Assembly: GCA_951802425.1 (NCBI GenBank)
Contig: OX637804.1
Coordinates: forward strand, 1,054,001 to 1,118,000
DNA from: Clavaria fumosa
Taxonomy: Eukaryota > Basidiomycota > Agaricomycetes > Agaricales > Clavariaceae
Direction: 5' to 3'
Length of the DNA: 64,000 bases
A program made the position numbers and the translations under genes. Positions 1 through 11,101 of this stretch are shown piece after piece (the first letter of the stretch is position 1; every line of letters begins with the position of its first letter). Below the pieces are notes generated by a model that worked only from the letters and a program-made list of their open reading frames with translations, made no database searches and had not been told where the DNA came from.

Positions 1-1
1 T

Positions 2-1597
2 GAGGACCTAGGACCTGACGAACCGCTCGTTGCTCTTCTAACCGGCGCAGTCGGATCAGAACCGCGCACGCTCAAGGAAGCGCTAGCAGGTCCCGATGCC
101 AGCCAATGGAAGTCAGCATACGATGCGGAGATTGACCAGCTGAAGCGTCTGCGCACCTGGGACATCATCGACCGCCCATCCAACAAACCCGTCATCCCAT
201 GCGGTTATGTCTTCAAGGTTAAACTTGGACCCAACGCCGAGGTGCTCAAGTACAAGGCACGCGTCGTCGCAGGTGGACATCGTCAAATAAAGGGAGTTAA
301 CTATGAAGAGACGTTTGCCACAGCTGCAAAAATCGGATCGATAAGGGTTTTACTCACCTTAGCAGCACAACACGACTGGGAAATCCACCAAGTTGACGTT
401 GTAGGGGCCTATCTCAACGCTGACCTCGAGGACGAGGTCTACATGGAGGTCCCAGACGGCATTTTGAGCGACGGTGACCGCAGCAAGGTCTGTCGACTGC
501 GGAAGGGGCTATATGGTCTGAAACAAGCTGGAAAAAGATGGTACGACAAGATGGCACTCACGTTTGTCAGCCTTGGTTTCAGTGTCTCCAAACTGGACCA
601 ATCAGTCTTTATCCGGACCGATGGGAAAGAAACTGTGCACGTACCGGTATCAACCGACGACATGGTCGTGATGGGATCATCCAGGGCTGCGGTTGAGAGG
701 GTCAAAACCGAATTAAAGCGTTTTTTCGAGATTACAGACCAGGGGGAGCTGTCCTGGCTTCTAGGGTTCCAAGTACGGCGCGACCGAGCGGCACGAACAA
801 TCTCCCTAAACCAGAAGGCGTATATTGAAGCGCTAGTGCGGCGTTTCGGTCTGGCAGATGGGCGCCCAGTCCACATTGCGATGGATCCAGGAACTGTCCT
901 ATCAAAGGATCAATGCCCAGACGAGCCGATAGACGTACCGTATCAGGAAGCCTGCGGGGGAGTCCTATGGCCCGCTGTGATAACGCGCCCGGATGTCCAG
1001 CTCGCGGTAGGCATACTGTCGCAGTTCAACCAGAATCCTGGCAATGCGCACTGGGAAGCCCTCAAGCACTTGATCAAGTACCTCCACACAACAAAGGACC
1101 TATGGCTCACCTTAGGAGGTGCCGGCACACGCCCGAACGTCTACTCGGACGCCGATTGGGCATCCCAGCCAGATCGCCACTCCATCTCGGGGCTCGTTGC
1201 GAAGCTAGGGCAGGGTGCGATGACTTGGTCGTCGAAGAGGCAAACGTTGATTGCGCAGTCAAGCACAGAGGCGGAGTATGTGGCGGCGGCGGTTGCGACA
1301 CAAGAGATATACTGGTTGCGGAGTTTCATGAGCGAGCTAGGACTGGACGAGCCCGGCCCCACGACGCTTTGGGTGGACAATCAGTCAACTATTGCCATGA
1401 CGAAGAACAGCCGTTTTCACGCACGCACCAAACATATTGACATACGGCATCACTTCGTTCGCGAGGCTGTCGAGCATCAAACCATATCGGTCAAATACAT
1501 TCCCACAAGCGAGAACATCGCCGACGGCCTGACAAAACCGCTGCCGCACCCCGCTTTCGAGCTCTTCGTACGCAATTTGGGACTGCTCCCCGCTTGA
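2..1597 (+). mobile_element. Ty1/copia retrotransposon pol, 3' part (reverse transcriptase and RNase H)
   Basis: The frame is open from base 2, so the gene begins upstream of the window. The visible part is a copia-type reverse transcriptase (RVT_2) followed by RNase H. Landmarks include ARVVAGGHRQ, the DVVGAYLNADL segment, LYGLKQAGKRWYDK, and in RNase H the SDADW, QSSTEAEYVAAA, DNQSTIAM and RTKHIDIRHHFVRE motifs. There is no internal stop. The catalytic YVDD box reads STDD: both aspartates remain, but the two residues before them are changed. The stop is followed at once by a polypurine tract and an LTR-like start (1605), the normal copia order. Confidence 0.93.
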
Positions 1598-1604
1598 GGG
1601 GGAG

Positions 1605-1889
1605 TGTTGGTATTCAAGCGGAGACTGAATTAGAGTGTGGTGGCGATGCGATACAGGGAGGCAGCTCAGTCCGTAATAAGACTGAGCTGTGAGTCAAATT
1701 ACTTTTTTCACACTTTTACCGTTGATTCTGACGCGCTAGAGTAGGACGAGACTACTCTAGGTATATTTGAATATAACCTGAGTCCATAATAAGACTGAGC
1801 TGACGAGACTACTCTAGTTTTTTCTACAGCTTGCATCAGTAAAACCAGTGTGAGCTCTCCAGCACTGTCAAGCTCTGTGGTTTTGTGAC
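1605..1889 (+). repeat. Probable 3' LTR of the copia element (start clear, end unknown)
   Basis: A purine-rich tract (GAGGGGGAG) directly after the pol stop is followed by TGTTGGTATTCAAG, the expected TG start of a copia LTR. The stretch contains internal repeats: a 'TAATAAGACTGAGCTG' motif and 'GACGAGACTACTCTAG' each occur twice (about 1672-1765 and 1780-1818). I could not find the CA end because the 5' LTR lies outside the window. The pogo-like element begins at 1892. Confidence 0.6.
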
Positions 1890-1891
1890 TA

Positions 1892-2794
1892 CAGTAGACT
1901 TTATCATAACGTATGGTATGAGAACGTATAAGGTGTCATATTGTATACATTTTCGGTGGTCCCAACATGGGACCATGCCAAATGGCCCTATTTTTCGTAT
2001 ATCATATATTGTATACAGTTTCAGTAGAAATATACAGTAAGGTGGGCGGTTTTTGGCCCATGCGCACTGCAAGACTACACTAATTTGGGATGTCAAGGAC
2101 AAATTTGACACTGAAAAGAGAAAAAAAAAAGAGGAGGGCATTGTCTTACGCCTATGGATCCGCCAAAGCGGAAGCCACGAGAGAATCCTGGCCCTCGGGG
2201 CCCTTTGCTAAAGCTGAAACTCAAGAATCTCACAAAGATGGACTCAGGCCCTGCTGAATTACGGAGTGTTGAGGAAGACCTGGCCAAGTCTCTCCAAGAG
2301 CTCAAAAAGCGACACCGGATCCACGGAGTGGCGCTAACAACCGAAGAACTTGTCAATCCTATCCAGGAGCAGGAAGTTGAGGACTCAGCTTATGAATTTA
2401 GAGGAGGGGATCCTGAGATTGTTGCAGAGGTGCTTCGAGAAGAGGCTAAGGCAAAGGTGGTTGAGATCAGCTCTGACTGAAGACGAGGAAAAAGAGCCGA
2501 CTATGACTACGGCAACGATGCTGGAGCTTTGCAGGCAGCTTGAGGCTGCTTGCCTCCTGGTTGATGTTGACTGTTCAGTCGATCTAGTTCAGAACTTGCG
2601 ACGCTTTCGTGGGCAGTTGAGACAGCAGGAGCCACAGCTGCGGCAGAGGACGCTGTTTGAGTGCTGGGGGAATGATTAGTAATGTCACGTTTTTGCCAGG
2701 TCACAACATGTCACATTCCACGTTACTGGATACGGTCTTATAACGTATAGACTTTTGAGGGTCCCGACGATATACGTTATGATAAAGTCTACTG
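1892..2794 (+). mobile_element. Pogo/Tc1-mariner-type element, internally deleted, 23-bp perfect TIRs, TA target duplication
   Basis: The left end (1892-1914, beginning CAGTAGACTTTATCATAACG) and the right end (2772-2794) are perfect 23-bp inverted repeats. Each is flanked by TA (1890-1891 and 2795-2796), the target duplication of the Tc1/mariner/pogo superfamily. At about 0.9 kb the element is too short for a full transposase. It keeps only a carboxy-terminal transposase-like reading frame (2154-2680) and is therefore likely non-autonomous. Confidence 0.88.
2154..2680 (+). pseudogene. C-terminal remnant of a pogo/Tigger-like DDE transposase, frameshifted
   Basis: The remnant lies wholly between the TIRs at 1892 and 2794. 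Residues in the first frame (2154-2480) end in an acidic stretch (EISSD). The second frame then continues from an acidic DEEKEP segment to a stop at about 2680, with an RQRTLFECWGND tail. This acidic linker, helix and 'KQTTL-FF'-like tail recall the C-termini of fungal pogo/CENP-B-like transposases (family knowledge, not searched). The two frames join near 2470-2490, which implies a one-base indel. The DDE catalytic core is absent. Confidence 0.6.
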
Positions 2795-2796
2795 TA

Positions 2797-3044
2797 TACT
2801 GTAACTGCTGTCAGTGAATAGACCTTTCTATGAACTGCTGTCTCTATGGAAAGCTGTCCAGCTCTGTCTAGAAGTCCCAAAGTCCAAATAATGCAATTTT
2901 GTTCACATGGACACTATGATATTATACTATATAGTAGAGGATAATTTGATTTTAATTTTTTACATTTACCAGCTCTCTCAAAGACTCGGACAGCATCAAG
3001 CTTTTCTCTCTCTGGGTTTACTGATGCCTGTGTCTACTACGTTA
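2797..3044. other. Intergenic, no feature recognised
   Basis: AT-rich DNA between the pogo-like element and the duplicated FAP1 3' fragment. No coding frame or structured repeat is supported here. Confidence 0.5.
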
Positions 3045-3334
3045 GTCTAGTGAAGTTCGCTCTACCGTCTGCTCTACGAACGTGACCCGACCACCTCGAC
3101 CCTGCAACTCCTCAACGTGTTCGAGACGAAACCACAGCCGAGAAGCTCGGCACCGCCATCCAAGAATTTGGGGGCAACCCCTGCTTGTCGCGAGCGAACC
3201 CGTGACACTCTAGGCCCCATCTCGGTCAGCTGGCGGGCTGTCGTGGAGAAGCAAGCGCAGCGGCCCGATCCGTAGTTAACATGCCTGACAACAAAGGGCT
3301 CGGAATGCGTGTGTCGATGCGTCGAATCAATTGA
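3045..3334 (-). pseudogene. Duplicated fragment of the FAP1 last exon
   Basis: This ~290-bp stretch is a diverged copy of 5697-6018, the last coding exon and 3' flank of the FAP1 gene. On the minus strand it still reads QLIRRIDTRIPSPLLS before diverging and stopping early. Homology starts at the intron/exon boundary of the source exon and runs past its stop codon into the flank. With the source copy it brackets the family A gene at 3605-5262 as direct repeats, so it looks like the scar of a tandem duplication. It has no promoter or start of its own and is not expected to make protein. Confidence 0.8.
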
Positions 3335-3604
3335 AGTCGCCTTTTTATATCTGGTCGAACGGCGTCTATAGACATTTGGCTCATCACGAAATGCCGTCAG
3401 CGACCTCTGGGTGTGTATCACAGTTGCGGAGAAAGTGGACAACAGCCTGCAAAGTCGAGCGGGAGAGACGCTCAAACGATACCCTACCCGCCGTCTTTGG
3501 GATAGTGTAACCGCGACCAGGGATGCAATCCCCGGATGATTTCCGCCATCACCCGGTGACAAGGTACATTTTGCGAGGAACGCTCTTCTCTCCTGACGGC
3601 GACA

Positions 3605-5262
3605 ATGTACTTGCAATGGGCAGCTCTGGCGACTTTTGCTGCTACGATCCAAGCCGCAGTCGCAAAGCCATTGACACCACCAACCACTGGGTGGCTGTAC
3701 ACCGCCGAGGAAGGTCTACTTGTCTTTCCACTCACGACGACGCAATGCGAGCCGTTCTACGTTTTTTACAACACGATGACTGGATTTTCCCTTTACTTGA
3801 ATAATACAGCAGGCCACGCTATTCTCTCCTTTGGTATCCCCGCAGGTATCGGTTACGTGGAGTGGATTTGCAACATTCCCGACGGTTTCAGCTTCGTTTC
3901 ATTGGAATTTTATTATGTCGTCCAACTTGGGTCGTCATCGGCTTGTTTGGGGAAACTCAATACAACATATCCCCTTCTAACTTACAGCACAAGAGATTTT
4001 GCCTCGTTCACTCAATCTGTCACCGGTATTGCGTCGCTCTTCGTCTCCACCCTCTCTCCCCCAACAACTACCCGCACTTTGTATGTCTTCTTTTCCGTCC
4101 ACTGCTTGTCCTGACCCAACGGTTATCAGACCCACCACCAGCTTTCCCACAGGCACGTTTGGAACCATTACTCTGAAGTACGACTCGTCCTTTGAGTTTC
4201 CACGCAACATACTAATCGACGCAATAGCCCAAATCTGGTTGTCGCATCGACAACATCCTCATCATTGTCATCCTCCTCATCACCGTCATCCTCGTCACCA
4301 TCCTCTTCTACAACATCCTCACTAGTGACTCTTTCCCCAACACCTTCTCCTAAACCAAATAGTGGCTCCGTTGCTGGTGGGGTCGTCGGCGCAGTGGCCT
4401 TCGTGCTACTCATCGTCACTCTCGTGCTCTGGCGGAGGAGTAGGAGTTCGGTACCAAGAGCATCTTCTCCCATCGTTTCTCGGCCCACAGCTGTCTCAAG
4501 ATTGGCGACAGGCGAATTGGGGCCTACGGACCCCTCATCACCATTTCGGTTTTCTGGTGCGTTCATGACACATGCCCTCATCTTACCTCATTCATATTAG
4601 GACGCTTTTCAGGCGCGGAATTCCTTGGCGGCACGCCGCAATACCCATTTTCACCACCCGACCCTTACAGTCACGGGACTGAGCCCACGTCTGACAATCT
4701 CATCGTCGTTCCGGTGACAGGCAATCCTGCGGCCCTTGTAGACCCCGTAGGTAAAGTATCTTCTTTTCCATTTTATAGCATCTCAGCGTGAGACGCTAAA
4801 GACATCGCAAATGCGCACTCCCCTTTTTCTACTCTAGTCAGCCAAAGGCCATCCCAAGGCACCATCACGCCCTTTTATGCAGAGCCTGCTCTTCCATCAC
4901 AACGGCCGCGGAAACCTCGGAATTATGGATGCCAGGCTTCCCAGCCCCAAACATCCCCAGATTTGCCATCTCGCACTCCACCGACCGTCGAGCAGCAGCC
5001 GCCATACACCCAGTCTTCGGACACCCCTGCACCGGAGACATCACGGCCAGATGCAGTGCCGCTAACCCAGCAGCCCTCGACGAGAGAGACCCAAGAAGGA
5101 CCCCTTGGTTTTACTGACGTTCTGGGAGTCATCTCACGTGCGCAGCTAAGCGAGACGGAGAGGCTCGCTACCGTCCGTAACTTGCTTGTTTCGGACTCGT
5201 CAGGACGACCTGATCTTGCAAGGCAAAACACAGTATCTTCGCCACCACCATATACTGAGTAA
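3605..5262 (+). CDS. Family A single-pass membrane protein (copy A1), KRE9/KNH-like ectodomain, PPPY tail; possibly frameshifted
   Basis: The start ATG at 3605 opens a signal peptide (MYLQWAALATFAATIQAA). The ectodomain has the family landmarks QCEPFYVFYN, GYVEWICNIP and VVQLGSSSACL, which resemble the KRE9/KNH-type ectodomain common in basidiomycete membrane proteins. A Ser/Thr-rich stalk leads to a transmembrane helix (VAGGVVGAVAFVLLIVTLVL), RR stop-transfer residues and a cytosolic tail ending SSPPPYTE. Visible introns are 4178-4227, 4557-4600 and 4751-4837. Paralogues A2 and A3 read straight through the region homologous to 4000-4170. Here the frame changes between about 4030 and 4090, so A1 carries either an extra intron (a phase-1 GT near 4022 to the AG at 4152 restores frame) or a frameshift. 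Function is unknown. Confidence 0.7.
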
Positions 5263-5696
5263 ACATGGTGTTGAGTTTTATGCGGTGTGAAGGAGATGCG
5301 AAGGCCTCATTGTTTTCAGCTGCTGTGGATTGTGGACATCAGGCAATTTGGTATCACTTGTTGTGTATCCACACTGGAATTTGGTTCTTTGCCTCTGGAT
5401 TCCTTTACCCCTTCAGCCAAGCCTCTTCTGCTGAACTTTTTTGTTTTATTGTTTTGAGTGGATGGAATCTTATCAGAGTTGTCAAGCTCCAAGCAAATCA
5501 TCTACAATTGGTGCAGTGTCCTTCCACATGCCTGTAAACATGTAGCAATAAATTTAACATTAACACAACCCACTTGTTCTGATCATCAGCTTGCTGAGCA
5601 AGTGTGCAGAACACGGTTAAAACAGTATCGTTGTCCGCCGTCCGCAGACTTGCGAACCCAGACGTTGTAGATTGGGCGCGGTACGGTCTATCAATG
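5263..5696. other. Intergenic between convergent A1 and FAP1
   Basis: 3' flanks of two convergent genes. I see no further gene here. Confidence 0.5.
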
Positions 5697-5781
5697 CTTG
5701 TGTCTACTATGTTAGTCTAGTGAAGTTCGCTCTACGATCTGCTCTACAAACGTGACCCGACCACCTCGACTCTGCAGCTCC

Positions 5782-8700
5782 TCAACGTGTTCGAGACGAA
5801 ACCACAGCCGAGAAGCTCGGCACCACCGTCCACGAATTCGAAGGCACCCCTGCCTGATCTGTCCTCTTGTCCGCAGGCGAGCCCGTGACACCCCAGGCCC
5901 TATCTCGGTCACTGCTGGCGGGCTGTCGTGGAGTAGCAAGCACAGCGGCCCGACCCGGACTTAACACCTCTGACAACAAAGGGGTCGGAATGCGTGTGTC
6001 GATGCGTCGGACCAATTGAACACTATATTAGTAGGAATTTGAGCAAGAGCATTCCACCTCTCAACGCGGCAACTCACCTCCGGTTTGGCTCCTGGTCCAA
6101 TATCTGGACGTCCATCCGATAGACTGCAGCCAGCTGGAGTGCAACGCTTCTATCAGCATTGGGATTGAAAAGACTGAAAGAAAGTATCATACACTCTGCA
6201 CAAAACGCCGTTTATCTGCGTTCGTCCGCGGAAGAATTTGCACTTTTCTATCAGAGGTTACAAACCTTATGACAAAAAACGCAACGAAAGGTCGACATGA
6301 GACATGTGGTCTGGAGGTCCGAGGATAACAAAACACGCACTGCGCAAACGTCGTCTCCACCAGCGCTAGGAACTTCAAGTCTTTCCGTGCAAATTCTTGC
6401 AACTCCTCACGGTATGTCGCCGCCGCTCCTCTTGCGGCCTTCTCCCGCGCCTCGGGCTGAATCCCGAGCGCGTCCGCCAACATAGCGTTCCGCTTCGCGA
6501 TCTGACACTCTATGGTGCATTGGATCTGCGGCGGCTTCGGTGGGGACGTGTCGACATCTGAATGTTCGGTTCGGTGGGACTCTGCGGTCCGACCGCACGG
6601 CTCACTTCGCTGTCGGCGACCACATGGACAAGAGAAGCCGATGGACGCTTGGCAAGGCTCAGTTTCTAGGCACACAGATGGTGCATGACATGGGAGAGTG
6701 CAAGGATGTTGCAGAGGAAGGCTGCGAGATTTGGGAGCATCACATATGAGAGATCAGACATAGGCAATATACCGACGAGGAAATGAGACAAACCATGACT
6801 TCCGGGGCTTCCCGCAAGGGAGAGTACAAGGGCCGCACTCATCTCCGTGACAGGACCGCTCACAGCGATGAAAGCCACACGGCAATAACCTGAAATGTAA
6901 CCAGGGCATGTTTCAATGTTGTGTTCTATTACAAAGCAACCGAAGGTTACACCTACTTTCCGCATGTAGTCCCACAGAAAACCTTCTCCTGCGAGCATTT
7001 GATGTTCGCAATCGTCTTCTTGCCACAGGCGCAGAATTTGCTCGTCAAAAATGGGCAGGGAGGGCAGGGAGTCGAATCGTCATGGCACGCATGTTGGGTG
7101 CTCGGATGTCCGCAGGCGGGCGGCTCCCGACTGCACTGATGATGACAGTCGATGCGCGTCCCGCAAGGAATTGGCGGGTCGAGGACCGTAAGTCCGCAAT
7201 AGCACACCAACTAAATCAGACGAGTAAGAAATCAGGTCCCAAAAGGCATTTCAAGCGGATATGGAGAAGAGACTCGCCTCCTCAAAAGAACTTCTCAGAC
7301 AAGGCGGACACGCTCCACGATGATCGTTCTCCTCACAACGGTGATTTCCGCACGACAACATTCTTCCGCATGGTAGGTCGCACTCGTGCAGTACCCCATC
7401 GTCTATAGGAGGCGCTTCAAAACGCTTCTTCCCTGGGCCTCCCTTCGGCGGCTTGATAGACGCCAACGGACAGCACAGGCGATTGCATTGATGGCGGCGG
7501 CACGTGCGGAGCGCCTGACAAGGCCGGTCGCATAGAACCTCTTCGACTCCTCCCTCTTTTGTCGCCGCCTGAAGATTCGCGCAGGGTACGTCGCGCTTGG
7601 TCGCACCGCATCGACAGGGCCTCACGACCCTGATCGCACACGGGGGGCACGGCCCCGCGTGACACGGGCCCGAGCAGACGTGTGAACATCCGGCAAGAGG
7701 CTTCAGACATGTCGAGACACAGTTGGGGATCAGGTCCGTGCAGTGAGTCCGGAGTTGCGTGCCGGGAGGAAAGAAAGGCGACGACGGCGCCGAGTCGAGA
7801 GCGTGTTTACCGCAGCCGCAATGAGTGACAAGGGATGGAGAGCGTGGACATGGTGGAGGCCTCGAGGACGGTGGGTGGCATAGCTTTGAACAAAAGTGAA
7901 CACCACAGTCAAAAGGCCTGAAATGACGTGTTTAGCGATGTGATGAAATAATTAACAACAGTAATCACCGTCCGCAAATATCAGCGCACGAGAACTCTCC
8001 AACCCAGGCTCCTTCGCCAACTATCTCGCAGCTCAACTTGAGCCCTTCCCCACAATCCAGTTGTTTCTTGGCCTTTCTACAATAACACCGTACCTCATTC
8101 GTTACCTTGCATGGCTCGCAGGGTCCTTCGTGACACAAATTCGCACAAGTATGATTTCTGCATTCCAACATCTTCCCACACATTTGGCCGCAGGATATGT
8201 CAATCTTCTCCTTCGCGACGTTAGAGCATTTAAAGGGAAGTGATCGTGAACCACAATAACATGGCTTGTGTATTGTGATCTGACACGGCGGACACGGACC
8301 TGGATGGCAGAGCAAAGGACAGGGATGTCCACAAGTAGTGTGGCGAGAGCATAAATTAGCACAAGAATGCGGGATTGCGAGACGAGAGAGTTTGGGCTCT
8401 AAGGTGGATCCGCAGAAACATCTACCTCGGAAGATCAGTGGCGAATCAGAAGGAAACATGATATTTCTGCGCACCGGTATCCGCTTGGGACAAAAGCCCG
8501 TTTGAACTGACAGCCAGGACACCGCCACTCGCCAGGCCGTTCCTCTCCCCGAGCTCTCCACGCATCTGAGACCTCCTTGACGCTCTTGAGGGCCCATGAC
8601 CGAATACACTTGAGATGAAAAGTGACCCAGCAACACTGCATGTCAACCTCCAGGTCGCCATCCTCAGACGAAGGGGAGCATGACCATGTGGGCTGAGCAG

Positions 8701-9154
8701 GATGGACAGCGTTCAAGCAGATGAGGCAGTCGGGGTATGGAGGGGCGCTGAAAGACTGAATGAGGTTCGACGTGATGTCATTCTTCTCAGGCGCATCTGC
8801 TGTGGGTCGCTTCGAGCGATTTCTCGACGAGGACAACAGCTGAGACGCAGAAGGCGAGGGGTCCGTCAAATCTGCTCCGAATTTGGCGCCTCGGCGGTGG
8901 TTTGCGCTAGTTGACTTTGGTTTCCTGCCAAAGTTCGTTGTAGACGCCGAGGCTGGGCCGGCTGGCGGTGTATCACTACGGGACGGTGGGTTCCTCCACT
9001 TCTTTCCGCGTCCATGGCCTGTGGATATGGGTCGTGCGTCGTTAGAGGGCTCGACTTGCGCAGCCCCAGCAGAAGCAGATGGTATCGGTATCGGTGATGA
9101 AACTGCGGCATCAACACTCTGTAGTAGAGAAGTAGGTTGCTGCTGAGGTTCCAT
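5782..9154 (-). CDS. FAP1: NF-X1-type zinc-finger protein with R3H domain (FAP1 homologue)
   Basis: Nine exons can be joined in frame to 957 codons: 9154-8475, 8421-7969, 7917-7278, 7210-6957, 6889-6794, 6721-6341, 6265-6193, 6133-6078 and 6022-5782. The N-terminus is basic and disordered. It is followed by a RING/PHD-like Cys-rich segment (CLICLNA ... FHLKCIRSWAL) and then by many NF-X1 fingers (for example TTCGHPCPLLCHPGPCPPC and CGHPSTQHACH). A coiled-coil-like region leads to an R3H domain (RRFVQS-LAAVYRMD ... DQEPNRSVQL) and a tail beginning RRIDTRIPTPLLS. This is the order of fungal FAP1 and animal NFX1, which act as transcription regulators and, in yeast, as an FKBP12-binding protein. 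The third intron (7277-7211) starts with GC, and frame is kept only with that donor. The last exon was copied to 3045-3334. Strong call. Confidence 0.93.
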
Positions 9155-10230
9155 CTACAGTCAGGTGTTGCGCACGACGGCGGTGTACGACGTTGAAAGC
9201 GAGGAGTCACTGATGAATAATTCGAATAATTCGTAACTTCTTTGTCACGTGATGCTTGACGCAAATTTTAGCAGATGCGTTCACAAGCCCACGCCAACAC
9301 TCTCGGCACGATTTCGACAGGTTTTATCAATGCCAGACCTACATGTAACCCTGTCGAGAAGAACGAGTTACTAGAAGACAACGTTTAACAGCACGATGCT
9401 GTCAGCCGTCACGATCTTGGTTCAATCGATCGACGCCAATCACCACTGCCATCATGCTCTCCAAAAAGACATATCACCTTCTTGCTTGCCTTGATCTGGC
9501 GACTGCTGGGCAGCAAAATGCCATTGATGACTTTACGAAAATTGTCCTAATTTAGCCAGGTCGGCCTTGACCATCTGAGGGGAATATCGAGCTGCCGAAT
9601 CTGACGTATGGCTCGTTCACAAGAACTTTATGATCAATTTGGTCGTTCAGCCTCAGGTCACTGCCGAAGACGCACGGAACCTGATCTTGCCCCCCTCGGC
9701 GCGATGAACATCCCGTGCATTACCACGGCCATTCTTTCACCGAGTCCTAGTTAGGTACCTCAGCAACTCCGCCATTCCCCTTTGGAAACGACGTTCGATA
9801 TTGCATCCCGCCCACCTGGTACCTGAGGGCATAGAGTCCCCAGATTATCGGCGCACTGCCCTATGGTACCACAATACATTCCGTGTTTTGGCAAAGGATT
9901 GCTGGACCGCGTTCCTTAATGGTTGTGACTGAGGTAGTTAAAAAGCAACATAGTCGTCGCCATCAATAGTTGTAGGTCCCTCGTGGTATTCCCGTCGAAC
10001 GTCGATAATAGAACGCGGGTGTTGTGGAGTTTAACAACGATGACCCAATAGATGGAACTGGGTGGCCTCACCCAAAAGTCGCAAAGACTGGCGATCCTGC
10101 ATAGTGTGGAGTGCATCAAGTTGGAAAAGACTTCCAGGTGACCGCCGAGGCGTCGGCGCATGCTAGAACCTGGAGGGCAAGGTTTGCATTGAAAGAGCGC
10201 GGTTGATGTCATCCCAGACCTCAACACAAA
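9155..10230. other. Gene-poor interval upstream of FAP1
   Basis: No convincing gene. It should hold the FAP1 promoter near 9155-9300. From about 10130 to 10300 it matches 13145-13300, the outer edge of the tandem duplication that carries the B1 and B2 genes. Confidence 0.45.
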
Positions 10231-10485
10231 CACGGTGGCTTTCCTCTGCTAGATTGGCAAAGGCGGGGTCAACCACTTTGCGTAGAGCTCCTCAGAGTGC
10301 AATGTTACAAACGGGATTACGAAAACAGAATCGAATACAGTTTCGAATACAGCTCGGAAACGCTGCTGAGACCCCCATGCGCTACCTCTTTCTACTGGCG
10401 CTGATTCCTCAACGCTTGCGCTCTTTCGTACATTCTGATGACGATTTCAGCGATGAGAGGAATGCCACTGCAGGTGAATCATCAC

Positions 10486-11088
10486 TCACCCCCGCCCCAA
10501 GATCAACATTTCAGCCTCTGGCGGAACGGCATCGAAACGTTCTTCGCCAGTGTCTACCTCTTGGTCCTGGGGTAAGACCCCTCCATTGTCATGAGCCGTG
10601 AAGTAGAACTCTTCCCACCCAACCTGGCCACCATCGATGGCCGTGAGCGCTCCGACGGCCTGTGAGACAGGCGCACGAAAAGACTGGTGAGGCTCGTCGC
10701 TCTCTCCGGAGTCTCCACCTTCCAACGTGTTCACTAAAAGCACTGTGCGAGGCCTGGCTCCCGGGGCAGACTTTTCGTCCGCGACAACGAAGATCGACGC
10801 GCCGTAGCTGGTCTCCACATTAATGCCATTCGCGGCGACCCAACTTTTGTGTGTCTCTACGAGCTCATCGATGGATTTTCCGATCTGATTGGGCGACTCT
10901 GCGAGTTGGAGCAGGTCAGGGAGATTGTAGGGCTGTGTATACTGTCGATTAGGCTGATTGAGGAGCTCGAGAAGGATAGCTTGGTCATTGCTGGACATAG
11001 GATGAGTGACATATACGAGTATATGCTGCGCGGACGACATTTTCTGGTGGTGGTGGTGCGCAGACTGCTGCGGCACTGCATGACGCAT
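10486..11088 (-). CDS. Small unknown protein D1, 3' of NucA/NucB-like gene B1
   Basis: A single open exon of 200 codons from the ATG at 11088, or 184 codons from a better-placed ATG at 11040 (MSSAQHILVYVTHPMSS). There is no signal peptide or membrane segment, so it is probably cytosolic. The middle is an alpha/beta-like stretch (SIFVVADEK ... TVLLVNTLE, SFRAP, GWEEFYFTAHDNGGVL) that weakly recalls DUF6924-type proteins; I rate that as a guess. A possible 55-bp intron after the LGRG end (donor GTGAGT at about 10487) could add a few codons. It lies 3' of B1 on the same strand, and recognisable pieces of the same gene follow three other B copies. Alternatively it is a passenger of the duplicated block. 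Confidence 0.6.
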   Translation of the reverse strand: MRHAVPQQSAHHHHQKMSSAQHILVYVTHPMSSNDQAILLELLNQPNRQYTQPYNLPDLLQLAESPNQIGKSIDELVETHKSWVAANGINVETSYGASIFVVADEKSAPGARPRTVLLVNTLEGGDSGESDEPHQSFRAPVSQAVGALTAIDGGQVGWEEFYFTAHDNGGVLPQDQEVDTGEERFDAVPPEAEMLILGRG

Positions 11089-11101
11089 AAGGTAGCCCAG
11101 G

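Noticed and set aside
439..876. Minus-strand gene within the copia element
   Set aside because: It is antisense to the clear reverse transcriptase frame and has no recognisable features.
4265..4600. Independent Ser-rich membrane protein at 4265
   Set aside because: It is the stalk and transmembrane exon of A1, with the same position and flanking introns as in A2 and A3.
5782..9154. Several small Cys-rich genes instead of one FAP1 gene
   Set aside because: All segments join in frame through normal short introns and follow the domain order of FAP1/NFX1.
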